This document shows positions 10,830 to 21,000 of a stretch of 32,449 bases of DNA, piece after piece. Position 1 is the first letter of the stretch. Each line of letters opens with the position of its first letter. The position numbers and the translations under genes were made by a program. Source of the stretch: Gryganskiella cystojenkinii. Taxonomy: Eukaryota; Mortierellomycota; Mortierellomycetes; Mortierellales; Mortierellaceae. The stretch covers positions 1-32,449 of the forward strand of contig JAAAIG010000411.1 in assembly GCA_015852425.1 (NCBI GenBank). The letters are read 5' to 3'. The notes under the pieces were generated by a model, which saw only the letters and a list, made by a program, of their open reading frames with translations, had not been told where the DNA came from and did not search any database.

Positions 10830-12317
10830 TTATATTTTTTTATATATTCTCACAAAGTGTCGCATGTTCTCCAGCTTCAGTGGATATGTCAGACTGGGAG
10901 GACATCTATACCAGGTCGCATCATCTTGGTACACGATCTCCAAGTCCTTCAAGTGATCCAGGAGCATGTACACCATGTACATCCTCTCGCCGACTTTGAG
11001 ATTCGAGAACGATCCAGCGCTGTCTACGACCAACATGTGAGCGCCAACAGGCATTGCTGCGACAATCCTGGCCACAAGAAGCATTGTTCTCTTCTTGTCC
11101 TGGAAAAGTTCATTCAAGACGAACATGAATGTGATCAAATCCGCCTTGGCAATTCTCGCCAGAAGACCCTCTGACAGGTCCAAAACGTTCCCAATCTCAG
11201 TTTCGCACAAAAGTCTGTCGGCTCCTAATTGCATCCGCTCATGGACGACACGTTCCATAGGGTCGAGGATCCTGGACCAGTCCACGTAGTCCTGCATCAC
11301 CAACTTTACTTGGTTCTTGGGGGGTGATGATGAAGAGGACGCTTTGAATGTGACAGATTTCGTCTTCTTGGTTGTTTCTGGCTCTTGGTGTGGCTGCTCT
11401 GATCCTTCTACAACTGGCTCATCAACCTTATCGCTCATTGAGAGGTCATGGATTCCCTTTGCAAAGGTTTCGTCCTCCGCCTGACTTGAGGATGCTTCTG
11501 CAGGCTGCTTAGTTTCGACGGAAGCTTCCTCGGCGCACACATTACTAGGTGAAGATACAGAGTCCTTGCCAGACTTTCTTCCTTTTTTCGATTTCTTGTC
11601 GCTGTCTTTATCTTTGCCTGATCCATCGGTATCGCATGATGCCTTTTTCTTTTTTTTCGGTTTAGGGGCGACATGGACCATGGCTGCTGAGATACCGACC
11701 AACTCGCTTCCAGCTCCAGATCCAATGCACAAGACCGTCGAGGGACCCTCCAATTTTTTCAGCAGGATCGGGTGTTCAAGGAAAAGGTGATAATAGCACA
11801 GGGCCCGACTTGGCGCATACCGCGCGCTATAGACTGGAAGATGCTCTGGCGTTTGAAAGACGGCATCATAGTTTCGATCGAAGAAGTGTGACTTGATGGT
11901 CTGAAGCGTGGTGTTGAACGATGGGAGGCTGAAAGCTTCTTGACAGGACTCCTTGACGACATTCAAGATATCTATGAGATGTACAGTGGAAAATATAAGT
12001 TTAGCCACGCGGCATAAGAGAGAGTCAGGGGTGACAAAAGGAGAAGTAGTCGCTCGTACGCTGGTCGGGGCTGCGGCCAAAGACCTTTTTCGGGTCCAAA
12101 GCAGTGCTGGCGGTCTTTTTCTTGTCCTCGCGAATGCTCTCCATGTAAGGGGTGAAGATGTGTCGTAGGGAACACTTGATGTCGTCAACCTGTTGAGAAG
12201 GGATGCAACAGAAGGCATGCGAGAAAGAGTAGTCACGCACAAACAAGCCACAAACAAATCACCTCTTTTTTCTTTTTTTTGAGCTCTTCGTTCTGTCAAA
12301 GCATTCATTTCGTCCAT
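10830..12317 (-). CDS. BMT6: 25S rRNA (uridine-N3)-methyltransferase, BMT6-like (5' end unresolved)
   Basis: An AdoMet-dependent methyltransferase; yeast Bmt6 makes m3U2843 in 25S rRNA in the nucleolus. The main exon is 11971-10830. It contains YSARYAPSRALCYYHLF, the AdoMet loop VLCIGSGAGSELVGI (motif I), DYVDWSRIL, DLITFMFVLNELF and the C-terminal AGSFSNLKVG...YMVYMLLDHL. A Lys/Ser/Glu-rich insert of roughly 120 residues interrupts the fold just after motif I. The upstream exon 12189-12060 (VDDIKCSLRHIFTPYM) joins in phase through a GTACGA donor. The start is uncertain. ATG 12317-12315 can only reach that exon by a weak donor (GTGGCT or GTGACT), because the obvious GTGATT donor shifts the frame next to A8 and A6 runs. 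An internal ATG at 12144 in the exon frame is the simple alternative. The gene is divergent from UTP25. Confidence 0.85.
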   Translation of the reverse strand: MDEMNALTERRAQKKEKRGDLFVACLCVTTLSRMPSVASLLNRLTTSSVPYDTSSPLTWRAFARTRKRPPALLWTRKRSLAAAPTSVRATTSPFVTPDSLLCRVAKLIFSTVHLIDILNVVKESCQEAFSLPSFNTTLQTIKSHFFDRNYDAVFQTPEHLPVYSARYAPSRALCYYHLFLEHPILLKKLEGPSTVLCIGSGAGSELVGISAAMVHVAPKPKKKKKASCDTDGSGKDKDSDKKSKKGRKSGKDSVSSPSNVCAEEASVETKQPAEASSSQAEDETFAKGIHDLSMSDKVDEPVVEGSEQPHQEPETTKKTKSVTFKASSSSSPPKNQVKLVMQDYVDWSRILDPMERVVHERMQLGADRLLCETEIGNVLDLSEGLLARIAKADLITFMFVLNELFQDKKRTMLLVARIVAAMPVGAHMLVVDSAGSFSNLKVGERMYMVYMLLDHLKDLEIVYQDDATWYRCPPSLTYPLKLENMRHFVRIYKKI

Positions 12318-12451
12318 TTGTTCGTTCACCTACCAGCCTCAACAACACATACATTCTTGCTCTACCTTGACAGAACCGCTTGCAGGAAAAGTCAGGGAAC
12401 GGAAAAAACCGACGTAAAAGGGAACAAAACACACTCAGACAAATCTTTCGT
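12318..12451. promoter_or_regulatory. Shared promoter of divergent BMT6 and UTP25
   Basis: At most 134 bp separate the first BMT6 ATG candidate from the UTP25 ATG, so both transcripts must start from one short region. Both products work in ribosome biogenesis. No TATA box is visible. The yeast RRPE and PAC consensus elements are not present in recognisable form, so coordinated control is inferred from arrangement only. Confidence 0.45.
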
Positions 12452-15400
12452 ATGGCTCGAGGAGGAAGCAGAGGGGGCGGTCGCGGTGGTCGCGGTGGTC
12501 GTTCTCGTGGTGGTGGAAGTAACAACAGCAAGTCAGGGGGTCGTGGTAGCGAGAAATCAAAGGAGTCAAAGAAATCGGCCGGAAGAGTCTCGGGTCGAGG
12601 CACAACCTCGTCGTCTTCTGCAGCGGACTCGAAAGCTCCAAAGAAATTTGGACAGCTCAGCCGTAAGGAACGTGATATGATGGAGGAGTACGGAGAGTTG
12701 GTTCCCCAAGACTTTGAAGAAGATGAAGTTGACCGTGCTGGGTAAGCTTTAATAATGCCAGATTTTTTATTTGTTGCCAAAGCCAGGGGTCTTCCGTTGT
12801 CAAACAATGGCAATTTTCACTCATCAATCTTCTTGACTCCAGATCTTTCCGCAAGGTCGTTCGGGAATCTGATCTGGACTATCAGTCGACTATAAAGAGG
12901 CAGCTCGAACTCGGACTGTCGGATGATGAAGCCGAAGAAGACGAATATAAATTGGATCGTCCCTCGGCTTTCAGTAAGCTGGTTGGTATCTTGCAAAAGA
13001 GCTCAAAACGTCAAGACGAGTACAAGAAGAGAAAGTTGGAAGAAGAAGGTCTTGAAGACATGGATGAGGATGAAGAAGATGTCGAGGAGGAAGGTGTGTG
13101 CATGGGCTTCCGTTGCGTCATTATACTTTGGATGTCTCATAGGCTACTGGATACAATGGACTCACCTTAAGTTTGCTGTCTTCACTCAACTTTTAGTCGT
13201 CACTCTCACCGAGGCCGAGCGGAAAGAGCTGATCAAAAAACACGGCAAAGGATACCTGAAAGCAGTGGACGGTGATGATGACGAGGAGGATGAGGAGAAC
13301 GAAGCCGACATCGAAGACGACACTCAGGATGCTGACGCACCAGAGCAAGAGGGCGAAACCCTTTCAGATGAAGAGGATGTCAAGGCAATAGCTGAGGAAG
13401 ATCAAGACTCGGATGATTCTGACGAAGAGGAGCATTTTCTCAAGTCGAGTAAGTGTCAAACGATATATGATTGCTGTATGTTATACATCAATCTCGACAT
13501 TGACGTGAACCTGGACCTAACCCTCTTCTTTCTTGTCGCCGTAACCTGGATATGGATGTTAGAGGACAACTTTGACAAACATTTTAGCGATTTGGTGACA
13601 CCATCCTTGGCTCCTAAGGTTGCGGTCGTGGAATTGGCTGGAGCAAAGTGGAAAAGCGTTTCATATGAGGACCCTGTCCTTAAGCGCGTCGAAAAATTCG
13701 AAACAGATAACGTGGAAGGTGTTCGAAAGGGAGAAACCAAATCGAAGAAGACCAAGGCGCTTGATTTGGAGACATTATTGGTAAGATTGACAACGATGGA
13801 AAGCTATGCCTTTAATCGCATAGAGTCTTACCGTTGACTTGCCTTCTACCTCATATAGATCAAACAACGCCTTCAAACCAACTGGTCCGACGTAAATGAA
13901 TCGGCGATGGCAACAGCCTCGGCAAAAGGCAAAGTGTTCACTCCACTTCAAGCGGCGTTGCTGGAGCCGATGAATGAGTACAAGGACATACTGTTCACGA
14001 ACCGTACTTTGCAGAACGCCAAGGAGATCAGGAACATCTATTCTCTGCATGCACTCAATCACGTTTTCAAAACGCGCGACCGTATTTTGAAAAACTCTGG
14101 AAAACTTCAACGATTCCAGCAAAACCCTGATCCTTCGACTGTTGTGCCTGAATTCAGAGACCAAGGCTTTACGAGACCAAAGGTCCTGATTATTTTACCG
14201 TTCAAGAACACAGTGGTAGACGTTGTCGACTCGTTGATCAAGCTAAGCTGCTCCACCCAGCAGGACAACAAGAAGCGATTCTACGACGAGTTTGATGATG
14301 TAGAGGACGAAGAAATGCCAAGAAGTGGTGAACGACCAGGTACAGAGATTATCCTGAGATGCCTGTTTTGTGTTTACTGGACATCTTCATAACTTCATAC
14401 TAACAGTATACACATCGCCTTTGCACATTCCCACAGCGGATTTTGTTGAAACATTCAAGGGCAACATCGACGACCACTTCCGTGTTGGTGTCAAGTTTAC
14501 ACGCAAGACTCTTAAACTATACTCGGATTTCTACTCGGCAGACCTGATTATTGCTTCGCCTTTGGGCTTGAAGACAGTCATTGGCGCAGAGGGTGACAAG
14601 AAACGAGACTTTGATTTCTTGTCCTCGATTGAACTAGTCATCGTCGACCAGGCGGACAACATGCTCATGCAGAACTGGGACCATTTAGAGGTGAGAGAAG
14701 CAAAACTTTAGAGAACTTTGCTTGAAACTCTGCAGGTCTTAGGTCTTGGAAAAAGATGACTAACTAGCTGACTCAACTCCTTATGGGCTATTTTACTGTT
14801 TTAGACGGTCTTTGAGCACATGAACATCATCCCCAAGAATGCTCACGGATGTGATTTCTCTCGTGTCCGCAACTGGTGTTTGGACGGGCGGTCAAAGTAC
14901 CTCCGACAGACAATGTTGTTTTCTAACTTTTTGACGCCCGAGATTAACGCCCTCTTTAAGAAGGTGTCCCGTAACGTGGCAGGCAAGTTAAAGGTCACGC
15001 AGGGATATGAGCACGGATCGATCGTGGACGTGGTCCCTTTGGTTCAGCAAAGCTTTAATCGCATTGAAACGCGGACATTAGCTCAGGCGGACGAAAACCG
15101 ATTCCAGTACTTTATTCAGCAAACACTTCCTCAATTGCGCCGCTCAGCAGTGACGCAGACTCATACCATGATCTTTGTACCATCATACTTTGATTTCGTG
15201 CGGTTGCGAAACTACTTTACAGAGAACAAGTATTCATTTGCAGCGATTTGCGAGTACACCACGACCGCAAACATCTCGCGAGCGCGCTCATCATTCTTCC
15301 ACGGCGAGGTGTCCTTCCTGCTGTACACGGAGCGATTCCATTTCTTCAGGCGGTACAGTATCCGAGGCACATATCACCTGACGTTCTACGGCCTTCCGGA

Positions 15401-15626
15401 CCATGCGCAATTTTATCCCGAGATGTTGAATCTGCTCGCGCTCCCTTCCGGAAACGAAAAGTCGAAGTCGAAGCATATAGGCGCAACAGGACTGGAGGAT
15501 AGGGCCATGTCTTGCACAGCTTTGTTCACCAAGTACGATCTGCTGAAGCTCCAGAGGATCGTCGGGACCGAGAGAGCAAACAGCATGTGCAAGCAAGAGG
15601 GACGCGATCTCTTTGTCTTCACATAG
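12452..15626 (+). CDS. UTP25: U3 snoRNA-associated protein 25 (SSU processome pseudo-helicase)
   Basis: UTP25 (Digestive organ expansion factor family) is a nucleolar component of the small-subunit processome needed for 18S rRNA maturation. Exons 12452-12741, 12843-13093, 13197-13448, 13563-13780, 13859-14339, 14437-14690 and 14805-15626 keep phase throughout and give 855 residues. The N-terminus is an RGG/GAR-like tract (first ~32 residues), followed by Ser/Lys-rich and very acidic segments. The core has the RecA-like lobes [42 protein letters not shown] and [14 protein letters not shown] (about 565-578). The last stands where helicases have DEAD/DEAH; here it is DQAD and no Walker A lysine motif is seen, as usual for this ATPase-dead family. 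The C-terminal lobe has [37 protein letters not shown], and [18 protein letters not shown]. The ATG chosen is the first in frame after an in-frame leader without Met. Confidence 0.96.
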
Positions 15627-15634
15627 AACAAAAA

Positions 15635-15640
15635 AATAAA
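15635..15640 (+). promoter_or_regulatory. Poly(A) signal of UTP25
   Basis: AATAAA begins 9 bp after the UTP25 stop. The following T-rich stretch (15679-15710) precedes the SET gene ATG at 15756, so only about 130 bp separate the two coding regions on the same strand. Confidence 0.5.
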
Positions 15641-15755
15641 AAACACGTGTGACGGCGAAAACATAAAAGTAAACACGGTTTTTTTCTTTTTTTTTTTTCT
15701 TTTTTTTTTTGGCTTCTCATTCGTTTTCATTCGCCACATTCCTCTTTCATCAGCA

Positions 15756-18047
15756 ATGTCAAAGTCTAAAGAACTGAGTGCCTTCCTCACTTGGGCAGAG
15801 GAGAACGAGATCCTGTGGGACAATACGGCGATCGAGATCAAGGAAAGCAAACATGGCTTGGGTGTCTTTGCCAAGAAGAGCCTCGAGGCTGGATCTCATG
15901 GTACGACAGATAGTTAGCTATGACCACGCAAAACTCTCGCTGTCGGCTTATCAATCTGCTTCCCATCTTTGTCAGACAACTAAATCTCCTGCTGTTCCCT
16001 TTTCTGACTTGATATAGTCGTTCAGGTGCCAAAGGCAATTGTACTTTCGGTCGAGACAACAGGAATCGCAAACTTGCTCGAAGACGAGGAGATCGAAGGC
16101 TACATCGGACTTACAATGGGATGCATGTACGAGCTCGCGCGCGGGTCACAATCTCCTTGGTCGGCCTACCTTGCACTTCTCTTGAAACGACCCCCGCAGA
16201 TGGCAACCTCGCTTTCTGAAGACAAGCGACAGATGATGAAGCTCTGTGAAGCCTACCAGGACATCGAAGCAGATATCGTACGTATCCATCATCATCATTT
16301 TCTTTGAGTTCTACAAGTCTATGCTCTGCTTTTTGGTCTTTCCATCTAACTCTCTTGAGTGCCCTTTGTCCAAATTAGAAAGATATGAAGGAAGATTACG
16401 ACTCGATTGTGGTCCCATTCTTGGAAAAGAATAAGGATGTCTTCACGGACGTGATCAGGTCCGAGTTCTTTTCCTTCGAGGCTTTCAAGACCATGACTGC
16501 TATTGTTTCCTCGCGTTCCATGGATGTCGATAATTTTCATGTTTCTGCTTTGGTTCCATTTGCCGACTTGTAAGTTCTGCTTCCGTAACGAATGCCTTTT
16601 GAGATGATCATTGATAGAGTGTACTTATCTCATCTACGTTCTTTCACTTTTCTGCGCCAGTGTCAACCATAGTCCTATGCCCAACTCTGACTATCTTACT
16701 CACGAGGACGTTTGCGAGATTTGTGGAGCCTTGGCGTGTGAGCATATGGAGGATGATGGCGACGATGAGGACGAGGAAATGATGTCTGAAGAGGATGACG
16801 ATGAATCTCCAGAACTTGTCGGTGCTGACGATGATGATGAACCTCCTATGCTTACTGAAAACGTTACCGCCGAATCAAAGAAACGCACCAGTTTGGACAA
16901 GAAGCTCGATAGCGATGACGACCAAAAGATGGAGGAGGACGAAGAGTGGGAGGATGACGAGGATGATGAGGACGATGATGAAGAGATCAACGACACGTGT
17001 GATATCACCTTGGACGATGATATCAAGAAGGGTGAAGAGATCACGCGTCATTATGGTCCTTACCCTAACAAGGTCCTGTTGAGCAAATATGGCTTTGCCG
17101 TAGAGGACAACCCCCACGATACCGTAACCATTCAACTGGAGATGGTGCGCCAGACTGCCGAGAAGATCTTGAAGGACGAGAAGCTTGTAGACGAGCGTAT
17201 TCAATGGTTCTTGGAGACAGAGGATGTGTTTATCGGTGAGGAGGACGATGGTGATGAGGAAGATGGATGCTGTGGAGACGGTGACCATGAGCACCACCAT
17301 GAACATGGACAATCGCATAACCATCATCATTCGACCGATGGAGATTGCTGTCCCCCCAAGAAATCCGAAAAAGGGTCCAGCGAGAAACTTGAAGACGAAG
17401 ATGCATTGGCGGAGGACAGTGACGATGAGGACGGCCAAGAAGGTGATTTTCCCCGTGATATCATGTACATCATGCATGATGGCTCGGTGGACGATCGCCT
17501 GTTGATGTTGCTGAATGTCCTCTTCATGACCAAGACGCAATTTGAGAAGGTACAAGCAGATATGGATGTGGCCATGGAGTACTTCAATGATATTTTTATG
17601 CGCCGCCAACAAGAAGAGCATGGTGATGACGAGGACACGGATATGGAGTCTGAGGGAGAGGAAGATGGAGATGAGACACCGGAAAAGCCGGAACTAAAGC
17701 CCAGAGATGCAGAAAGCAAAAAGGTGCGCGTGGCTGTCTTGCAGGCGATACTCTCTTTGGTCAAGATCCGCGCGGATGCTTTTGGTGTTTCGGACAAGAC
17801 TACCGCAGAACAAGACCTGGAACAGCTCAAAAAGGTATGTAATATTTTCTCCGAGGTGACCTTTGACCCCCGAATCGGCTTGCGTGCTAGTGATATACCA
17901 AATTTGGCCCTAACAGACGTTTTATTTTACTAGGCAAAGATGACAGGACCTCTGTTTTATGGTGGGCTGTGCGTCCAAGGCGAGAAACAGATCCTTCAGA
18001 ACGCACTCCAGGGATACACTCACTTTCTCTCAGAGCTGCGTAAATAG
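15756..18047 (+). CDS. SET-domain protein lysine methyltransferase (Rkm/Set10/Efm1-like)
   Basis: Predicted to transfer methyl groups from AdoMet to lysines of a non-histone protein; relatives act on ribosomal proteins or elongation factor 1A. Exons 15756-15900, 16018-16277, 16379-16569, 16661-17834 and 17934-18047 join in phase to 627 residues. The SET domain is split. The start is SKHGLGVFAKKSLEAG (about residues 31-47); the AdoMet/catalytic motif VNHSPMPNSDY is near 200-210; GEEITRHYG with the conserved Tyr is near 323-331. Between the last two lies an insert with CEICGALACEH (Cys/His spacing like a small zinc site) and long Asp/Glu runs. A second insert at about 401-429 is Cys/His-rich (HEHHHEHGQSHNHHH flanked by CC pairs), followed by more acidic repeats. 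The C-terminal helical part fits the Rubisco-LSMT-like substrate-binding domain. The substrate is unknown. Its stop is 26 bp from that of convergent MCM9. Confidence 0.88.
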
Positions 18048-18055
18048 ATAGGTTT

Positions 18056-18061
18056 TTTATT
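18056..18061 (-). promoter_or_regulatory. Poly(A) signal of MCM9
   Basis: AATAAA on the minus strand, 12 bp after the MCM9 stop codon, within the 26 bp that separate the MCM9 and SET gene stops. MCM9 transcripts ending 10-30 nt further on would run into the last SET codons. Confidence 0.5.
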
Positions 18062-18073
18062 ATACAATACATT

Positions 18074-21000
18074 CTAAAGTTCCAAAGAGCCTTGCCCTGT
18101 CGGTCCTTGACCATAGGTAAACGTCAATTGCTCCTCTTCAGAGTCATCGCAATTATCAGAGCTTTTGCTGGATGAAGCCGGCGCTGAGGCTAGAACCGAC
18201 AAATGAGGATGCTGACCTTGATCCACACCTTTGCCCTTGTCCACCCGTTTGCGTGCCTTCCGTGATCTTTCTTCATCTTCATCCTCAAAGTTTTCTTGGG
18301 TGGGAGGCAAGACCGGTATAGACTCTCTGACCTTTCTGGAAGTGCGTCGATCGATCAGAGGCTCGTCATCATCTTCCTCTTCCTCCTGCTCCTCTTCTTC
18401 TTCCTTGACTATAACTGCATCAAGTGTCCGAGGCTTGTTCAGCGCGGGAACCACTGCCGTATCATGTAGTTCCATGCTGCTGGAGATGCTGCTATTTTCG
18501 ATACTGCTGCCTCCAAAATATCGACTAGTAATGCCATCCGTGCTTCCCACATTCCCAGGACGTTGACGCTTCCTTCTTAGCGATGGAGGCTCTTCATTTA
18601 GCATGGGAGGGCCGTCCTCATCCTCGTCACTCGATTGATATGATGGCGGGGCAAGATGCATTAGACCCATTCGACTCAGCATGGCTTCTTCCTGTCGCTG
18701 ATACTCTTCCTCGGCGTTTTTGGGAAAGCTGGCATGTAGAGGATTGATGCCACCCAACATCGCAGCACCGCCTTGTGCTGTCGCCTCCATCAGAGACACA
18801 ATCACTACCGCATCCTCGACAGTAACTTGATTGCGCGCCATCAGCCTGGCATGCGCCTGGGAGAGGCGAATTAGGGATTCCAATAATCGGATCGTGGTTC
18901 GGGCTGCGTTTCGGATATCAGCTTTGCGCTGGAGCTGATAGTAGGACACGAGGACTTGTTCTGCTGGCGGAGTTAACTTGGGTTCAAACGTAGACTTGAT
19001 CCAAACTAGATATGCCTTCAATTTGTCGATGGGCCAAGGCTCTCGTTTAACCTCGATAGCTGAACTAGCGACACTACTACTGGCTCTGCTATCGCGAGCC
19101 TCCCTGCCTCCCTCAAGATTATCTTCTGGTGCGGCATCTGAATCATCTTGAGGGCCTCCGTCTTCCAGTCGCTCCTTTCTCTCTGTTTCTCTATCTAGAG
19201 AGAGGGCTGCCTCGATTTCCTCTGGATCCGTGATGCCTTGCTCTTCCAGTTCACGAAGCTTTCGCCGGCGCCTTAAACGACTGCGCCTCCGCAGAATCTC
19301 TTTGCGAGTCAGCGTATTTTTCCGAGGATTGAAATCGCCGTCCATTCGCATTCGAGTCTCCAGGATGAAAGATGAAATCTTTTGGTCCCATTGGATGTTT
19401 CCGGTATCCATGAGCACCAGTACGATATCAAAACGACTGAGTAAGGGACTTGCTAGGGCGATATTGATGGAGACGGACTGATCAGGGTCGTATTTCCCCT
19501 TTGGATTTGTCGCTGCAATGACGGAGCAGCGGGTATTGAGCTTGCAGACAATTCCAGCTTTGGCGATCGAGATGGATTGCTGCTCCATAGCCTCGTGGAT
19601 TGCGGTTTTGTCGTGCTCTCTCATGCCCCCAAACTCATCGATGCAACAAAGACCCCGATCCGCTAATACTAGTGCTCCAGCTTCCAATTGCCATTCATTT
19701 CCGTCGCGGACGGCCGTCACAGTTAATCCTGCGCTGCTACTTCCTATTCCTGTTGTGAGGACCGACCTGGGATTCAGCTCGGCAGCATATTTTAGGAACT
19801 GACTCTTTCCTGTGCCGGGATCTCCGACAAGTAACAGATGGGGTTCTCCTCGGACCTTTAATCCAGACTTGTCGACTTTTTGGACCCCACCAGTGAGCAC
19901 AAGCATGACAGCGAGCTTAACGATATAGAGTCCATAAACCTTTGGGCAAACTTGACTGAGAATCGAGTTCCTAGCCGAGAATGGTTTCCTTGAGACGATA
20001 CGTGCATCATGCCAGAACTGTTCAAATTCCAGCCGCTGCTCCTCTGTCACGCCTACACCAACTCGTTGCTCGTTGTGAATGAAGACGTGGTTGGCTAAAA
20101 GTGCGAGTTCGATATCACAACGCTCCCCAGCCTGCGTCGGTCTCCATCTACGGATCACCGTTCCACTGTGAAAGAGATGTTAAAGGGGTGTCTGGTTTAT
20201 AAAATGAGGCAAGCGTTTGTATCGTATCGAGATACGTACGTGATTGTGACATCGTCTCCCGACTTTGCGTGATCCACGAGGTCATCATGGAGAATAACGA
20301 CCATGGAACCCGGAATAGTACCCATGGACAGCTTATTCGTTTGCTCTTGGATTTTGATCTCTTGGTAGTCCCGGCAACCTTCTGGCATTTTGCCTATGTA
20401 AGGATGGAGGACCACGTTTGTTGAAGTAAATTAGTCAGTATGCTCTCCTTATCGGCTCGGTAACCTCCAGCTGTTTTCCAAGTCAACACGGAGCGCGTAC
20501 CCATAGCATCCTCTACTATTTGAAACTTGGTTCCGAGGCACGGTCTAAGGTTCCCGATAGCTCGACATCGAGTTGGCATCTCTACTTGGTTGTATTGCTC
20601 CACATCGGGTACGACATCAAATTGCTCTTTACATGTCACGCAATAACACTTTTTTGCGCCCTCCAACATCTTGACAGCCCCGGTTCTATGAAAATAGAGA
20701 ATGACCAAAAGAAAAACAATTAGAAAAAACCCCCCACGTAAGAGAGCGTGCACATCCGCAAGCAAAGCATCATCAGGAAGACAGGATTTTGCGGGTGGAC
20801 AAGTACCTAATAACTGTTGCTGTGATGGACAAAAACGTGCCGATATCGGCTGAATTTGGTATCGTCATCCTCCGGGACTCTGCTGCGGGCAACCCCATGA
20901 TCCTGGCGGAGCACTTTGGTTTGAGGAACATTGGTGTTCCATATTCGTTGAGATGAAGGTCCTCTGTTGGTCCATGGTTGATACGGATGAGCTCCTTTTG

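Noticed and set aside
16875..17621. Long minus-strand open frame (248 codons) across the SET gene
   Set aside because: It is the antisense shadow of GAT/GAG-rich acidic codons; the plus strand has clear SET motifs and consistent splice phases.
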